Below are positions 24,801 to 37,184 of a DNA stretch of 64,000 bases, piece after piece. The translations under genes were made by a program, and so were the position numbers. The notes beneath the pieces are model-generated. The model was not told the origin of the DNA. It made no database searches and saw only the letters and a program-made list of their open reading frames with translations. Source of the stretch: Tyto alba (lineage: Eukaryota > Chordata > Aves > Strigiformes > Tytonidae); NCBI RefSeq assembly GCF_018691265.1, contig NW_024881321.1:12279387-12343386 (forward strand). The letters run 5' to 3'. How positions within the stretch are numbered: the first letter of the stretch is position 1; every line of letters begins with the position of its first letter.

Positions 24801-27800
24801 CATGTGGGAACTAGAGAGGCAATCACTAGAATTTAGTAGTAGGAGCCAGATTAGCCATTGTTCCAGCCTTCAGGAGATAGGGCACAGAAAGGACAGATCA
24901 TAAATGCTTTATCCTTCACAGCATCATGTAGTCAGGGTGTTTAATTAAGGCCCTATATAAAGATAACAAAGATAAACACATTTATAACAGTTACCTAAGC
25001 ATAAAAACATAAAAAAAAAAAAATCAGTTTATGGGAAAGAGCTTATAGCAAAAAGCTCATCTGTCCTATTGTCCTAAGTTTCCCTTTAATAAAGCAGTGG
25101 GAGGGCCTGTGGGTCCTCGATTCTTAGGGCAGAACTGATCCCCAGTGTGTGTTAGACAACCTTGAAGCTGTTCTATCATGTCACACCAGCTCCCTATCTT
25201 TCCTAAAGGGTGAAACACCAAACAGGGTTACCTAGAGTATAGCACACTTCAACTATGCTTTTTCCTACTCATTTTTGTACACTGTCACTAGAGCTGTGGC
25301 TGTAGCCAGCTGTCCTAACTTCAGAAATTATGGTTTTTTCTAATAGCTTTAGCCCACATGATTCTAAAATACAAAAGTATCTGTGATACACTAATTACAT
25401 GTGCTGCACGAATCTAAAATGTCTATTTTCTATATGATATCAATCAATAATAAAAATCTGCTGCAGGAGATAAAGGTATTTTCCATCATATCTTTTTGTA
25501 ATACTTCATCCAGACATCCAGAAGGTAGCAGTATTCAAAACTGGCTGTTAAACTTTTCAAGCTTTTAAAGTCCTGAACTTCAGTGCATAACATGGGACTT
25601 AATTAAGATTTCTACAATATCTAAATATTCTAACATACCATTATAAAATTCAACAGCTAGATCAACAAAGGTGGAATATAATATCTTAAGTCTTGGCCAG
25701 GATCTTCTTTTATACAAATGGCTGCCAAATTAATGCAGGGAAGTCTGAAAATGCATGCATGATGGGGGTATGATGAGAAGCAAGCAAGTAGTTAAAAACC
25801 CCTTCAACTATTTGAGATTAACAATTATACTTAATTGGTTGCAATTAAGGTGGGAAAAGGGGGAACTTGGAAGTGGTCCAGTGAATTGTGTACTTAGCCT
25901 TGCACGCCACTATTACTCTTTCAAATATGCTAAGGTCATGGGTAAAACATACAGTGTCTCTCAGTAGGTATTTACAATAATCTGCACAGTACAACAATTA
26001 AGGTTATCTGCTCAGATTTGGGCTGCATAATGACTCATGATTCTGACTGCCAGGTTAGCGTGGGAATGTGTGCAATGCTCTTACCCATTCAATAGCAGGT
26101 CTAATAATTTCTCTTTTCAATCATCAGTATATTACTTTTTAAATATTAAAAAGAATGAGATAAACATGAAAGGCTATGCATTAATTTTCTTATGAGTTAT
26201 GTGAGATATCTTTAGGAGGTTGTTTTTTTTTTTTTTTTTTTTGTTATTAATTTTTTTTAGTCTTTGTAGCAGTTTTGGAGCAGAGTAGTGTTTTTATTGC
26301 ATGAAACTAAAGGTGTGAGTTGAATATCCTGGGGCATGCTATGAGAAAATATAGAAGTTTTTTGAAGGTTAGGAGTCCTCAGGGATAGTGCTGGAAGACA
26401 GTGTAAAATGGAGAAAACTGAATCTGGTGCAGTTTCATCTGTACTGCTTTTTTAGGAGTAGCCTCAGGTGTAAACTATACCAGAACAACACCCAGGAATT
26501 GTCCTACCAAGAGTTAAATGTCCAAAACAGAATCAGGGAGTAAGCTAATGGCTTTAGCTGGAAAAATGCTTCTTAAAAACAAATTACCATTAAAATCAGA
26601 ATATCCATTTAGTGGTATAAGAAGTACATCTCCTGTGCTCCAGGTTTATAACTGTCACTTTCAAGTCAAACCTGAGGTGACTGCCTTACCTCTGTTCTCT
26701 GAATGACTAGACACTGAATTTTTTCCCATCCATTTACATCCACTTTCCTCCCTTTCCCTCTTTTATGCCATCTCTCAGAAAAGTAATATCTAGTGTAAAA
26801 CACTGACAATTACTTTGCTTCATTTTAAATGAGACAACAAGTTACACTTAAGTTATTACTGTTTTCTAATTAAAGCTTTAAATTGTGATGATTCCGCTGT
26901 CCTTTATTAACATTAGAAATGTGATAATGAATGATCAGGGTCTTCAGAATTAGCAAATTAAGGAGATTTCACTTTGAAGTTAATAAAGATACTAATGCTT
27001 GATATTCTGATACTACATTAAAAGTCAGAAGTAATCTGTGTATAGATAAATTCCTTGACCATGTACACAGACACTGATGTGTGATTATATCATGTAAGTT
27101 TTGGAAAATCAGCTGTAATGCAATTGCAAATAATTTTACAAACAGTTTTTTTTACATGTTTTTCACATAAGCATAAAATCAAAATATATGCTAAGAAGGT
27201 TCTTCACATTTTTGAGTGATAGTTTGATTTTCAGATTGAAGAAAAAAAGTCTTTAAAAATAACAGAGGTAGATTACCTTTATACTTTTCAGAAACTCAGA
27301 GACAATTTTGATCGTTTATTCAAAAAGTGAAAGAAATACATTATAAAATATAGAAAATATAAAATATTAATGCTTTATTGTCTTTTTATCAAAACATCCA
27401 ATTATGAATGCCTCAGTTTTGAATATTGTAGAGAAAATATGATACATTTTTACTGTTTTACCTCAAGCATAAAACAGTTTACAATCTTTCTATAATAATT
27501 TTTAAAAAGTGTATAGATCAAAAACCCCTCGTTTGTAACATATGGAACACTACCAGAAGGCAGTGATATAATGGATTTGTCTGGTATCTTCCAAGAAGAC
27601 TCAGTGCCCTAAAATGATTAGTAGCAAGGACTGTAAAATTTGAAAATGAATATCTCTTCTGAAAAATATCCAGAAATCATATTTTATTTTTTTCTGTTTC
27701 TCATGTCCATGACAAATTTCTGTGTTGGATTTACAAATGAAAAATTCTATATTCAAACTGGTAGCTCTGGAATGTTAGACAACTTTTTGTTTTGTTTTGT

Positions 27801-30800
27801 TTTGTTTTTTAATTATTACACCTCCCTCCTATGCCCACTCCCAGCAATAAGCATATCAAAGCCTGAATTGGACCATAAATACAACTGTGCAACCCCTCAT
27901 CCTCTAACTATGATCCTAGTGATAGCAGGCAGCTATCCATTGCTAATAGGAATTTATTAAGGTGTTCTGTGATGATGAATAAACTGAAATAAGAGATCCT
28001 ATACTTCATATGCTCTTAGATGTGATGGCTTTACAGGGTTGATGCATGAGATTTCATCACTGCATTGACTGTATCAATTGAAACTGATGGCTGAGTAGAA
28101 TTTACCAGCCTTCCATTAAATGATTTTACAGCAGATGAATAAAGATTATTTTTGCTGTAAATTATTTTCCTCTAAAGCTCCCTGTAAGTTTTTATTCATT
28201 CTTTTCCATGTGATAAAATTTAGGTATATCTGAGTTTTTTAGCACTATCCCAACTTCCTCATTCATGGGAACTATACTGCTATACATTTGTCAAATTAGT
28301 TGTGAAATAAATGATTTTGAGTTCTGCTAATAAATACTATGACGCATATAAGTGCATTTAGATGGCACATTTCAACTCAAAGGGTCCAAAATTACTCTGT
28401 ACCTTATCCTTATCTTACACTCTTACTAGTTTAGTAGTAACTTTATTAAAATAAGCAGTGTTACATCAGTGAAAAGTTAATGTAAGCATAGATATTTTAT
28501 TAATAGTGATACATTAAAGCTTTTAAACGTACTATTTTTTATTTCTGTTGACATATGATAAAAACACTATTCAGCTGATCTCAAAATAAGGTAGGTTACA
28601 AACACTAAATCCAAAATGTTAACAGTTGTTTGAGAAATTTAGTTTCTCAAGTTGTATGAAATGGGGTCCTGAAAGAATTTGATGAATCATGAATTTTGTT
28701 TCAAAATGTGTGTGCATGCTTCAAAATATCTGGTACATATAGTAATTTTTATACGACTTCAACTTATTACTAGCTGTTGAGGAGCAATTTTTTTTTAATA
28801 GAATGAGCAGTTAATGTTAATATCCAGGCACATTATTTTAAAACACCAAAACCATCCATAATTTGTAAACTTATTTCACAATTATTCTAATCTTAAACTA
28901 ACTAAAAATATATTAGAAACAGTAGAAATATATTGGTACATATCCAACCTGAGGACAATGGGTTATGTATTGTTTACTAGGCAGTTTTGCTAAAGTAATT
29001 GACATTCATAAATGGCAAAATATGACTTCATATATCTTAACTTGTAGCTGAGATTTATAAGTAAACAAAATTATTGTATTGATTTAGTACCAAAATTGAG
29101 TAACTGGTATATCAATGGTCACCAAAAAAATGAGAAAATCCATTAACTATAAAGCTAAGGGAGTCCATGTTCTGCTAACCATATTCTTTACTAAGATTAC
29201 TTTTTCTTCAAAAATGCATATGCAATTACTGTTTTATTTTCAAATATCACTAAATTGCATTAACAAAGCTTGGGCAACTTTTTCTTACTTTATGTCTTTC
29301 ACAATTGCAGTAGGACCCCTTAAATCCTAAGTAATGTGAATCATGTCACATCATGTATTGAAAAATGAATGTGTTCAGACTGATGTAACACAATATGCTA
29401 TGATACATAAAGTCATAAATGTGGAGATTATAAAGGCTTCTATTTCATTGCTTCAAACAAAATGCACCTATCGTTATTTTAATTCATTTTCAATAAGATT
29501 AATATCTTAAAATTTTAAGTAAGTAGTGTTTATAACATTTCGGACTTCATATTTCTTTATATTGTCAAAGAAAATGCCACTGGCTGTAATATTTGATAAC
29601 TAGTATTTGTCTAAATTAATTATCAGTATCATTGAACTGGTAACAAGACAGTTTTTTCCACTATTTAAAATTCAGTATGTCAAAAAATTAATCCCACAAA
29701 CCTGATGTTTGATTTTGCATGTGACAGTGAAGATTTTGATTGGAAAAAGAATGGATGGTTCCCCTCCACTTTATTAAAACACTGGAGACATTTATTCTCA
29801 TATATAATGTCAATATATTAATAAGGTCATGTTTTGACAAAACTCTTACATCCGAACAAAAAAAAAAAAAAATGTACAAATTGACACCACCAGCAGAATT
29901 ATATATATAAAGTAACAAAAGAAGACATACCAGCATGAAGATAAGTTGCTCCATTACTTTATCCTCAGCTAATACTACACTATTAATGGAAACAGATTAA
30001 CTGTAAAAAAAACCCATCGTTAGTCATAATGGATATGGGAAGATGGGTAGACGTGTCTACTGCTGCTGTTGATCCTGTTCTTGTTGCTCTGCTTCCTGAA
30101 CAAAGGAATCACTTACTGTGATAGCACACTATTTAAGGACATAATTTCTATATATTTTAACAGTTTTCATCATTACTAGTCCAGCTATCTTCCCAACCAC
30201 TGTTATATATGTCATGTCAGTCTTACCAATTTATTTAAGAAACTCTTCTACAGTTTATCACAGAAATGTCTTGTCTGTGGAATCTAATTGCTTCTTTCTT
30301 CCCCCCTTCTCCTCCTCTCTTCCTTCCTTGATTTCCCCCCCACACCCAGAAGTTGCAGCAGATTATTTTATTTTCCTATTGAGTTAAAACTCAATTTTCT
30401 AGCAGCAGCATCTGGGTTAGAACTTAGAACCACCTACGGTAATGGTGTCTGTTACAGAGGAAACCACTGGAAGTAGCCTCACTTGGTTGATACATGCACT
30501 TGGCTAGAGACTCTTGACAATAAAGTCTCAGCTGGTGAATTGTCTTTCCTTGTAAAATGTGCAACCATTTCTACTGCTTCTACTGCTATTTACAGCTTGT
30601 GATTTTGGAACATAATTAGGTTTTCTGTACTCACACTGTAGGGGGGTTAGACACATAAGAAGTCCCAATAACAAAAATTAGATTATTCATGTGAGAAAGT
30701 GATAATGTGAAAAAAAGGTGTCACATTTTTGCCTTTTTTTTAGGAATATTCTTATGTCTCAACACAGCAGAATACATTTCCACATGAAGTTTCTAATATA

Positions 30801-31262
30801 TAATAGCAATACATATTTATAGTTTGTGTAGGCTTAATTAGTCTCAGATATGAGAAGAATAAACAGAGTTTTCTTCTGAATGGTTCTGAAACAGTGGTCT
30901 CCCACTGAGACAGCAAGTGGCAATGTCTCCTGTTGACCCTCCAAGCAGACAAGCAAGGTAGCAGACAAGACAAAGAAAGATTTTTGTAGTTGAACAGAAA
31001 AAGAGCAGCTAAACTTCTATCATGATATTGAGAACTGAGTTTCAGGTCCAGCCTATCTTAATGGTTGAAACTGAAAGCCAAGCTTCTGAAGAAGACACTG
31101 AACAGGAGTATTAGGTGGTTTGTGATTTAGAGGTGGTTATTTGGGTCACAGATGAAAAAAAATTAAGTTTTAATGAGTCAATAGATATATTTGCTGTCGT
31201 GCTAAGTAGTAAATTAATAAAATAATAAATACTTTTAAAAATCTGAATTGGTAAATATAAGT
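18851..31262. other. long unique AT-rich non-coding stretch
   Basis: About 12 kb with no supported gene, RNA gene or recognisable transposon. Low-complexity tracts are T at 21309-21327, interrupted A/C at 22229-22335, A/C at about 22794-22829, A at 23578-23594, T at 26223-26242, and a C/T-rich stretch at 30297-30350. Open frames are short (at most 106 codons) and show no family resemblance. The near absence of recognisable transposons contrasts with the flanks. Confidence 0.45.
22229..22335. repeat. interrupted A-rich tract
   Basis: About 105 bp of A runs broken by single C bases (AAAAC-like), the longest such tract in the window. Confidence 0.9.
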
Positions 31263-31264
31263 CT

Positions 31265-32218
31265 ACATTGACCTCCATGGTGGGGTGACCTTGACTGGAT
31301 GCCAGGTGCCCACCAAAGCCTCTCTATCACACCTGTCCTCAACTGGACAGTGGAGAGAGAATATCATTAAAGGCTTGTGGGTAGAGATAAGGACAGGGAA
31401 AGATCATTCACCAGTTACTGTTGTGGGAGAAAGAGACTCAACTTGGGAAAAGTAACTTAATTTATTGCCAACCAAATCACAGTTGGATAATGAGAAATAA
31501 AACCAAATCTTAAAACAGCTCTCCCTCAGTGGCACAGGGGTCAAGGAATGGGGGTTGCAGTCAGTTAATCACACGTTGTTTCTGTTGCTCCTTCCTCAGG
31601 GGGAGGACTCCTCACACTCATCCCCTGCTCCAGTGTAGGGTCCCACCCACGGGATGCAGTCATTCAGGAACAGACTGCTCCACCATGGGCTCCTCTCTGC
31701 ATGGGGCCATCTGTCTTTCCAGGAGCCTGCTCCAGTGTGGGCTTCCCACAACATCGCAACCTCCTTCAGGCACATCCATCTGCTCTAGCGTGGGGTCCTC
31801 CATGAGCTGCAGGTGGATATCTGTTCCAACGTGAACCTCTGTGGGCTACAGGGGGACAGCCTGCCTCACCATGGTCTTCGCCATGGGCTGCAGGGGAACC
31901 TCTGCTCCAGGACCTGGAGCACATCCTCCCCTCCTTCTTCACTGACCTGTCTGCAGAGTTGTTTCTCTCACATATTCTCACTCCTCTCTGCAGGTAATGT
32001 TCCCCTAAAAAGTTTTTTTTTTTCCCCTTCTTAAATATGTTATCACAGAGGCACTACCACCATCACTGATGTTCTCAGCCTTGGCCAGTGGTGGGTCTGT
32101 CTTGGATCTGGCTGTCATTTGCTCTGTTGGACATGGGGGAAGCTTCTAGCATCTTCTCACAGAAGCCACTTCTGTAGCCACCCTGCTATCAAAATTTTGC
32201 CACGCAAGCCCAATACAG
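31265..32218 (-). mobile_element. ~0.95-kb avian LTR with internal tandem array
   Basis: A long LTR of a known avian type in antisense orientation. The plus strand ends CCACGCAAGCCCAATACA at 32218, so the sense start is TGTATTGGGC. A TCTTAAATATGTTATCACAG block (about 32030) provides a TATTTAAG-like promoter on the minus strand. AGATAAGGACAGGGA and TTAATTTATTGCC blocks occur on the left. An array of degenerate 'CTGCTCCAGCGTGGG...CACGGGCTGCAG'-like units fills about 31610-31920. The left end is approximate: a flanking GTCTA/GTCTG pair is only an imperfect duplication. A decayed relative lies at about 0.77-1.30 kb. The open frames across the array are incidental. Confidence 0.75.
31610..31920. 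repeat. degenerate tandem units within LTR
   Basis: About six imperfect repeats, each with a 'TGCTCCAGTGTGGG'-like core (also CTGCTCTAGCGTGGGG and CTGTTCCAACGTGAAC) followed by a 'CCATGGGCTGCAGG'-like segment. Spacing is irregular, roughly 40-75 bp. Confidence 0.65.
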
Positions 32219-33684
32219 TCTGCTAACATATATCTATCTTTATATATAGGGAAATACATTTTATGTCTGTTAATATGTAAAAGTTGGGCATAAATGTTAT
32301 TTTGAAAGGCAAAAGCTATCTAAACCAAAATAAATATGGTCACTACATGTAGCATAAATTAATGCTTGTTATTCAAATAGACTTGTATTGAAAAATCTGT
32401 AAACTAATCTGTAGACCTCCTTGTTTACATGGAGTTCAAGTAACTGTTAAGTCAGAAATAGAAACTGGAAGTATCTTAAAAACACTCTTATGCTTTCTTT
32501 GATGTATTTTTGTAGAGAATATTACACTGATATTTAGTAGAGACTTCCTTTAGATTAAAAAAAATATGAGATACTGAGACATAGAGGTATCAAGATGAAA
32601 AATGCTGGAGCAAATGAAAAATATAGGGTAGAAAAGGACAGTTTTCATATACATTTTGAAAACAAAAATATGTTTCAAACAAAAAAACAGTAAATTCATA
32701 TTAAAATGTGTTACTATAGGAGAAGTGGGCAGGGTTGAATGTATATAACTCACTTTAAAAAAGGTCTGATTCACAAATTTATGGACTTGTGACAATTTAT
32801 TCAGTACTAGAAAAACATGGAAAGCTAAATCAAATAATAGAAAAATTATAAATCATCTAAAACAAAACAGCATGTCTTCACAATAAAATTCAATATATGC
32901 AATATGTATATATGTGTATATGTATATACTTGTGTATGTATGTGTGAATGTATTTGTGAACATATGTACAGAGAATGATGAATACTCTCTATTATGTTTT
33001 TGAATATTTACTCATTTGTTTATTGGCATAAAGAGGGAGTGGGTGAGTAAGAAAACTCCATGGAGAGATTATTGTATAAGAGGATTTTCCAAGTGTAAGT
33101 GAACATCTTAACAGAAATATGAGGCTTGCCAGACACAAGGATCTTTATTCTTAGATAGTAGTCTGACAGTTATTTAGAATTAAAATTTATCTTTGCCTTC
33201 CAAAGCTTTTGCTGTGGCTGGAACTCAAACAGTAACTCCTTGTGTAGCCTGAGCACAAACCTTCTATTACCATATAATTCTTCTTTGTTAATAAGTTTAT
33301 CTGTGAACAAAGCGAGGATTTAACTAATATTTTCAGTTCTGTGGACCAAAAGCCAGCTTGAAGACACTTCTGTGGATCACATAAAGGAACAGAATTTTAA
33401 GAACTGATGGTATTAATTACATATTCATTGTCTTTTGTCTATCCTTCAGCCTTGAACTGCAGAATTGAAGCCTCCAGTTTGCTACTTCTACGGCTATCTT
33501 TGTAGAGAATCTTCCAGACATTTTTTCCTTATAAGTGTGCTCTATTTTGCACTTGATGGGACAAAGCAGCTAAGGAGACAAAGCACCTGTGTCTCAACAG
33601 GCACAGTAGCACTGTAATTCTTCATTTGAATTTCAGCTCAATTCCAATCCCAGACTGAAATCACAACAATTTTAAATAGCTCTG
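32219..33684. other. AT-rich non-coding DNA
   Basis: No gene was seen. There is a degenerate TATG/TGTA-type simple repeat at about 32890-32965 and nothing else distinct. Confidence 0.45.
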
Positions 33685-33757
33685 CAAGGATCAGGGAGTT
33701 GGACTCAGTGATCCTTATGAGTCCCTTCTAACTTGAGATATTTTATGATTCTATAGA
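33685..33757 (+). mobile_element. short CR1 3' end
   Basis: About 70 bp matching the CR1 3' terminus: AGGGAGTTGGACTCAGTGATCC, then a TCCCTTCTAACTTGAGATAT block and a terminal TATGATTCTAT motif. It is the same 3' end type as the minus-strand copy at 55618-55760. Confidence 0.8.
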
Positions 33758-33759
33758 AA

Positions 33760-35844
33760 AATTGTAATTTAGAAAAATGAAAAATTGGTCCATGAGATAG
33801 ATCTGGCTGCAGTTTTATACATTCTCTGGACCTCATTCTAATTAAGTGACATCAATGTAAAGTTCATCATTGTGTTTAACAGACATAATAACTGGCAGTA
33901 ATAACAGATCAAAATACAGTGATTTCAAATAGACACACAAACTCAAAAGAAATAGGTTTTTTAAGAACCCGCAAAAATTCATTAATTTATAAGAAGTATT
34001 AACAATAGAAAATAGTGAAGCCTAATACCTAAATATCTATGTTGCAGCGATGTGAAACCTGTTTACCTGCATCTATCCACATTCATACTTCTTAAACCTT
34101 TGTTTGCTCATTTTTCCCTGATGTTCTGTGCCCTTGTTTCGGAGATATTTTCAGCTTGCTTCCCTATTGTTTCAGGCAAGGAGCAAGAGTGTTTGTATGA
34201 GATTTAACCTAAGAAAAAGAAAGAGAACATCTGTGCTCCACATACCTACACAGATTAATCAGTTAGAGTGACAATTCCATTGGAAATCAATACAGAGAAA
34301 ACAAGAAAAAATTCAGAGATTGTCAAGCAAATGGTTTGTGCAGGCAGAAACTTCAGAAAAATAGCCCAGTTTATGACTGCTAGCCTATCTGAGTAAACTA
34401 CAGTATAATCAATTACAAGTATATCTTATACACCTTTCTTGACCAGTCATACATTTCTTCCCATTCTTTGCTCTGCATGTTCTTACATTTGGAACCAAAT
34501 AATGATTAACAATGATCACAGGCCAAATTATGAATTAGGCCCATATGCAGTCTTCTCAGCTCCTGAAAGTAAAGCATACATATCAATAAAGTAATGCTTA
34601 TCTATCAGAAGTGTTCAGTCTAATACTTTAAGGTGACCTGGACCTTGACAGGCTGGAATTTCATGAATTTCAACAATGATAAATTATTATAATATTATGA
34701 AGAATATGTAAAAGAATAAACTGATGTGGTGACCAAATCCCATGAGCTATTCAATAGGTAATAGCGATCTTGAAAGACACTTATAATACTTAGGTAGCAA
34801 AAAATATGCAAAAGGAACTCTATAACATCATGATCTTACTCAATAGTGACATCACATGTTTACATAGGACCAAAAAAATTCTTTATCATAGGCCTTTTTT
34901 TTTTTTTATCTTTTCTATGTTGAATATAAATGTATCTTTTTATCCAGAAACAGCTTCTGAATTTTCAGTAAAATCAGGCATGTTGAATGTATGCTTTTCA
35001 TTCTCTCTCATAACTAGGGATGCACAAATATGATTTGTGGAAGGTCATGAATACAACTATGTAGATTTGGGAGAGATTCTAAGTCATCTCCTACAGTAAA
35101 ACTGAAATAATCTAGAAAAAAAATAAAAATTCTGTATTCTAAAGATTGTTCTATGACTTAAAATCATGTGAATAGCTATCACATAACATGAAAAATGGAA
35201 AAGAGGCTTTCAGGATGGAAATCTGATGGCTACTTTCTTAGCCTTCCATACTTCTATGGTTCCGTGCTCTCATGCTACTTCCAATACTAAAATACTAGTT
35301 TGGGCAGGCTAGTTTCAGTTCTTTCCTTTTTAATGACAGTGTATTGACAATTCTATGAAAGACACAAATCCTGTCCCCAAAACACTAACTGAAGTAAATT
35401 CAGATTGTTTTAATCAGTCTTGGAATATGTTTGTTTTATAACTTGAACATGAATTCAGTAATAGAAAACATGGGAATTTTAGCAAGTTCTATATGAAAGA
35501 TACCTTCCTGTCATCAAATGCCTCAAGCTGTGTTCCTCTACACATATGCCTTTTCATATTGACAAGCTAGAGAATCCAAAGTTCTAGCTTGTGTGGAAAT
35601 TTCATCCATGTTCTACAATTATTCTACCTCTGTTTCATCTGATCTCCTCAGATGCTGTCCACACCCGTATCAAAAATATTGGGATAGTGTACCTAACCAG
35701 ACTAATTCTCATATACACAATGAAAAGGGGGAAGGCTGAACACATTCTTCTCCCAATTCAATCTGATGTTAACCTTGAATATTTGGGTGCCTTTTCTTTA
35801 GAGATCGTTCACAGTGGCTCCAAAAATCTTGGTAGTTTGGGAGG
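33760..35844. other. AT-rich non-coding DNA
   Basis: No gene, RNA gene or recognisable repeat was seen in about 2.1 kb. Confidence 0.45.
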
Positions 35845-35849
35845 TTGTC

Positions 35850-36415
35850 CAGTATCTGGGAGCTAGCCAGTGTTATTCCAGTTTACAAGAAGGGCATGAG
35901 GGAAGACCCAGTAAATGACAGACCTCTTAGACTAACCTCAGTATCCAGAAAAGTTTTGGAGGCCATCCTGGGTGCTATTGGAAGGCCAAGGAAAAGACCA
36001 ACGTTCACTGCCTTCTTCAACTCAGTCTGCTGGTAAAACTAACCTTCAGGGATCCGAGGCCCCTGAGATGAGAAGGGAAGTCTGGAGCAAGGAGGACTTA
36101 TTCTTGCTGGAGGAAGACAAGTGTAGGGAGCACTTAAAAAAATCAGACACACATAAATTCATGGCATGCACCCATGAATCCTGAGGTAGCAGGTTGATGT
36201 CATTGAGAGATTACTCTCTATCATGTTTGAATGGAGCAACTAATCCTGGAAAGCATATCCAGAGACATGGAAGACAAGAACATGATCAAGACAAGGAGTA
36301 GTCAGCACAGGTTTATAAAGAGTAAATAATTCCTAACCTTAAGTTTAGAGATGATACAAAATTGGGAACAGGGGTTGATATACCAGATGGGTGTGCTGCC
36401 ATTGTATAGTACCAT
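35850..36415 (+). mobile_element. rearranged CR1 LINE ORF2 fragments
   Basis: Two pieces of CR1 ORF2 lie in tandem on the plus strand but out of normal order. The first (about 35850-35985) encodes the start of the reverse transcriptase, with a readable 'ELASVIPVYKKG' and 'DRPLRLTSVSRKV'. The second (about 35998-36415) begins further upstream in ORF2 ('VWSKEDLFLLEEDKCREHL') and jumps near 36227 over the part the first piece contains. It then continues with a block meaning 'EQLILE.ISRDMEDKN', and after a further loss near 36335 with the 'DDTKLG.GVD' region. All frames are broken. Confidence 0.75.
35863..36184 (+). pseudogene. CR1 ORF2 remnant (pre-RT and RT start)
   Basis: Open fragments recognisable as CR1 ORF2 protein lie in two frames. 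The first holds the beginning of the reverse transcriptase fingers (KKG...DP.NDRPL.LTS). The second holds the linker between endonuclease and reverse transcriptase (EVWSKEDLFLLEEDKCREHLKK). Both are interrupted. Neither the endonuclease nor the catalytic palm is present, so no product is expected. Confidence 0.7.
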
Positions 36416-37038
36416 CTCTGTAATCTTGTGTGGTATACTGACTCAACTAGATTTTTTTGAGGAGATATCATACATCAATATTATTATCAGTTCACTATCT
36501 GTAGAAGAACCTGCAGAGGCAGTCCCTCATTTCCAAAAACAGGAACATGATTGGTTCTTTTTTTGAGTTTTTTCAAGTTTATGAGTTTTTTTACTTTCTC
36601 ATATAAATTTAGAGAAAAATCCTGTCTTTTAAAAGTCTGTCACAATATCGCAATGTATTTCAGCACAACCAAGATTTATCTCTTTGCTGTTACTTAGGGG
36701 ATGTGAAGGGATTTTTTTGAAATGTAGCTCTCTGAAAGTTAGGGGACAGATTTATCCTTCTGTGCTTTATATATCTAGAAGCTTTTTGTTGTTATACTAT
36801 TTGGTTTTGGTTTGAATTTATCTTTGATTTTTTTTATTTTTTGATTTTTTTTTCTTAATCCAGGTTAAGTTAGTCATCTAATCTCCTTTAGTTGATAGAG
36901 AGAAATAATTGATACAGGCAGCTATTTTATCTCTTTATAGCTTAGAGGAATCACTGTGAAATGTCCTTCACCATTAATAGGTGAGCAAAAACCTTGAACT
37001 CTTAGGTGAGATGAATCCTACCTAATAAATTAAGAAAT

Positions 37039-37184
<146 letters not shown>

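Noticed and set aside
31529..32034. Overlapping open frames (101, 73 and 71 codons) at 31.5-32.0 kb
   Set aside because: They are translations of the tandem array in an LTR and are not gene products.
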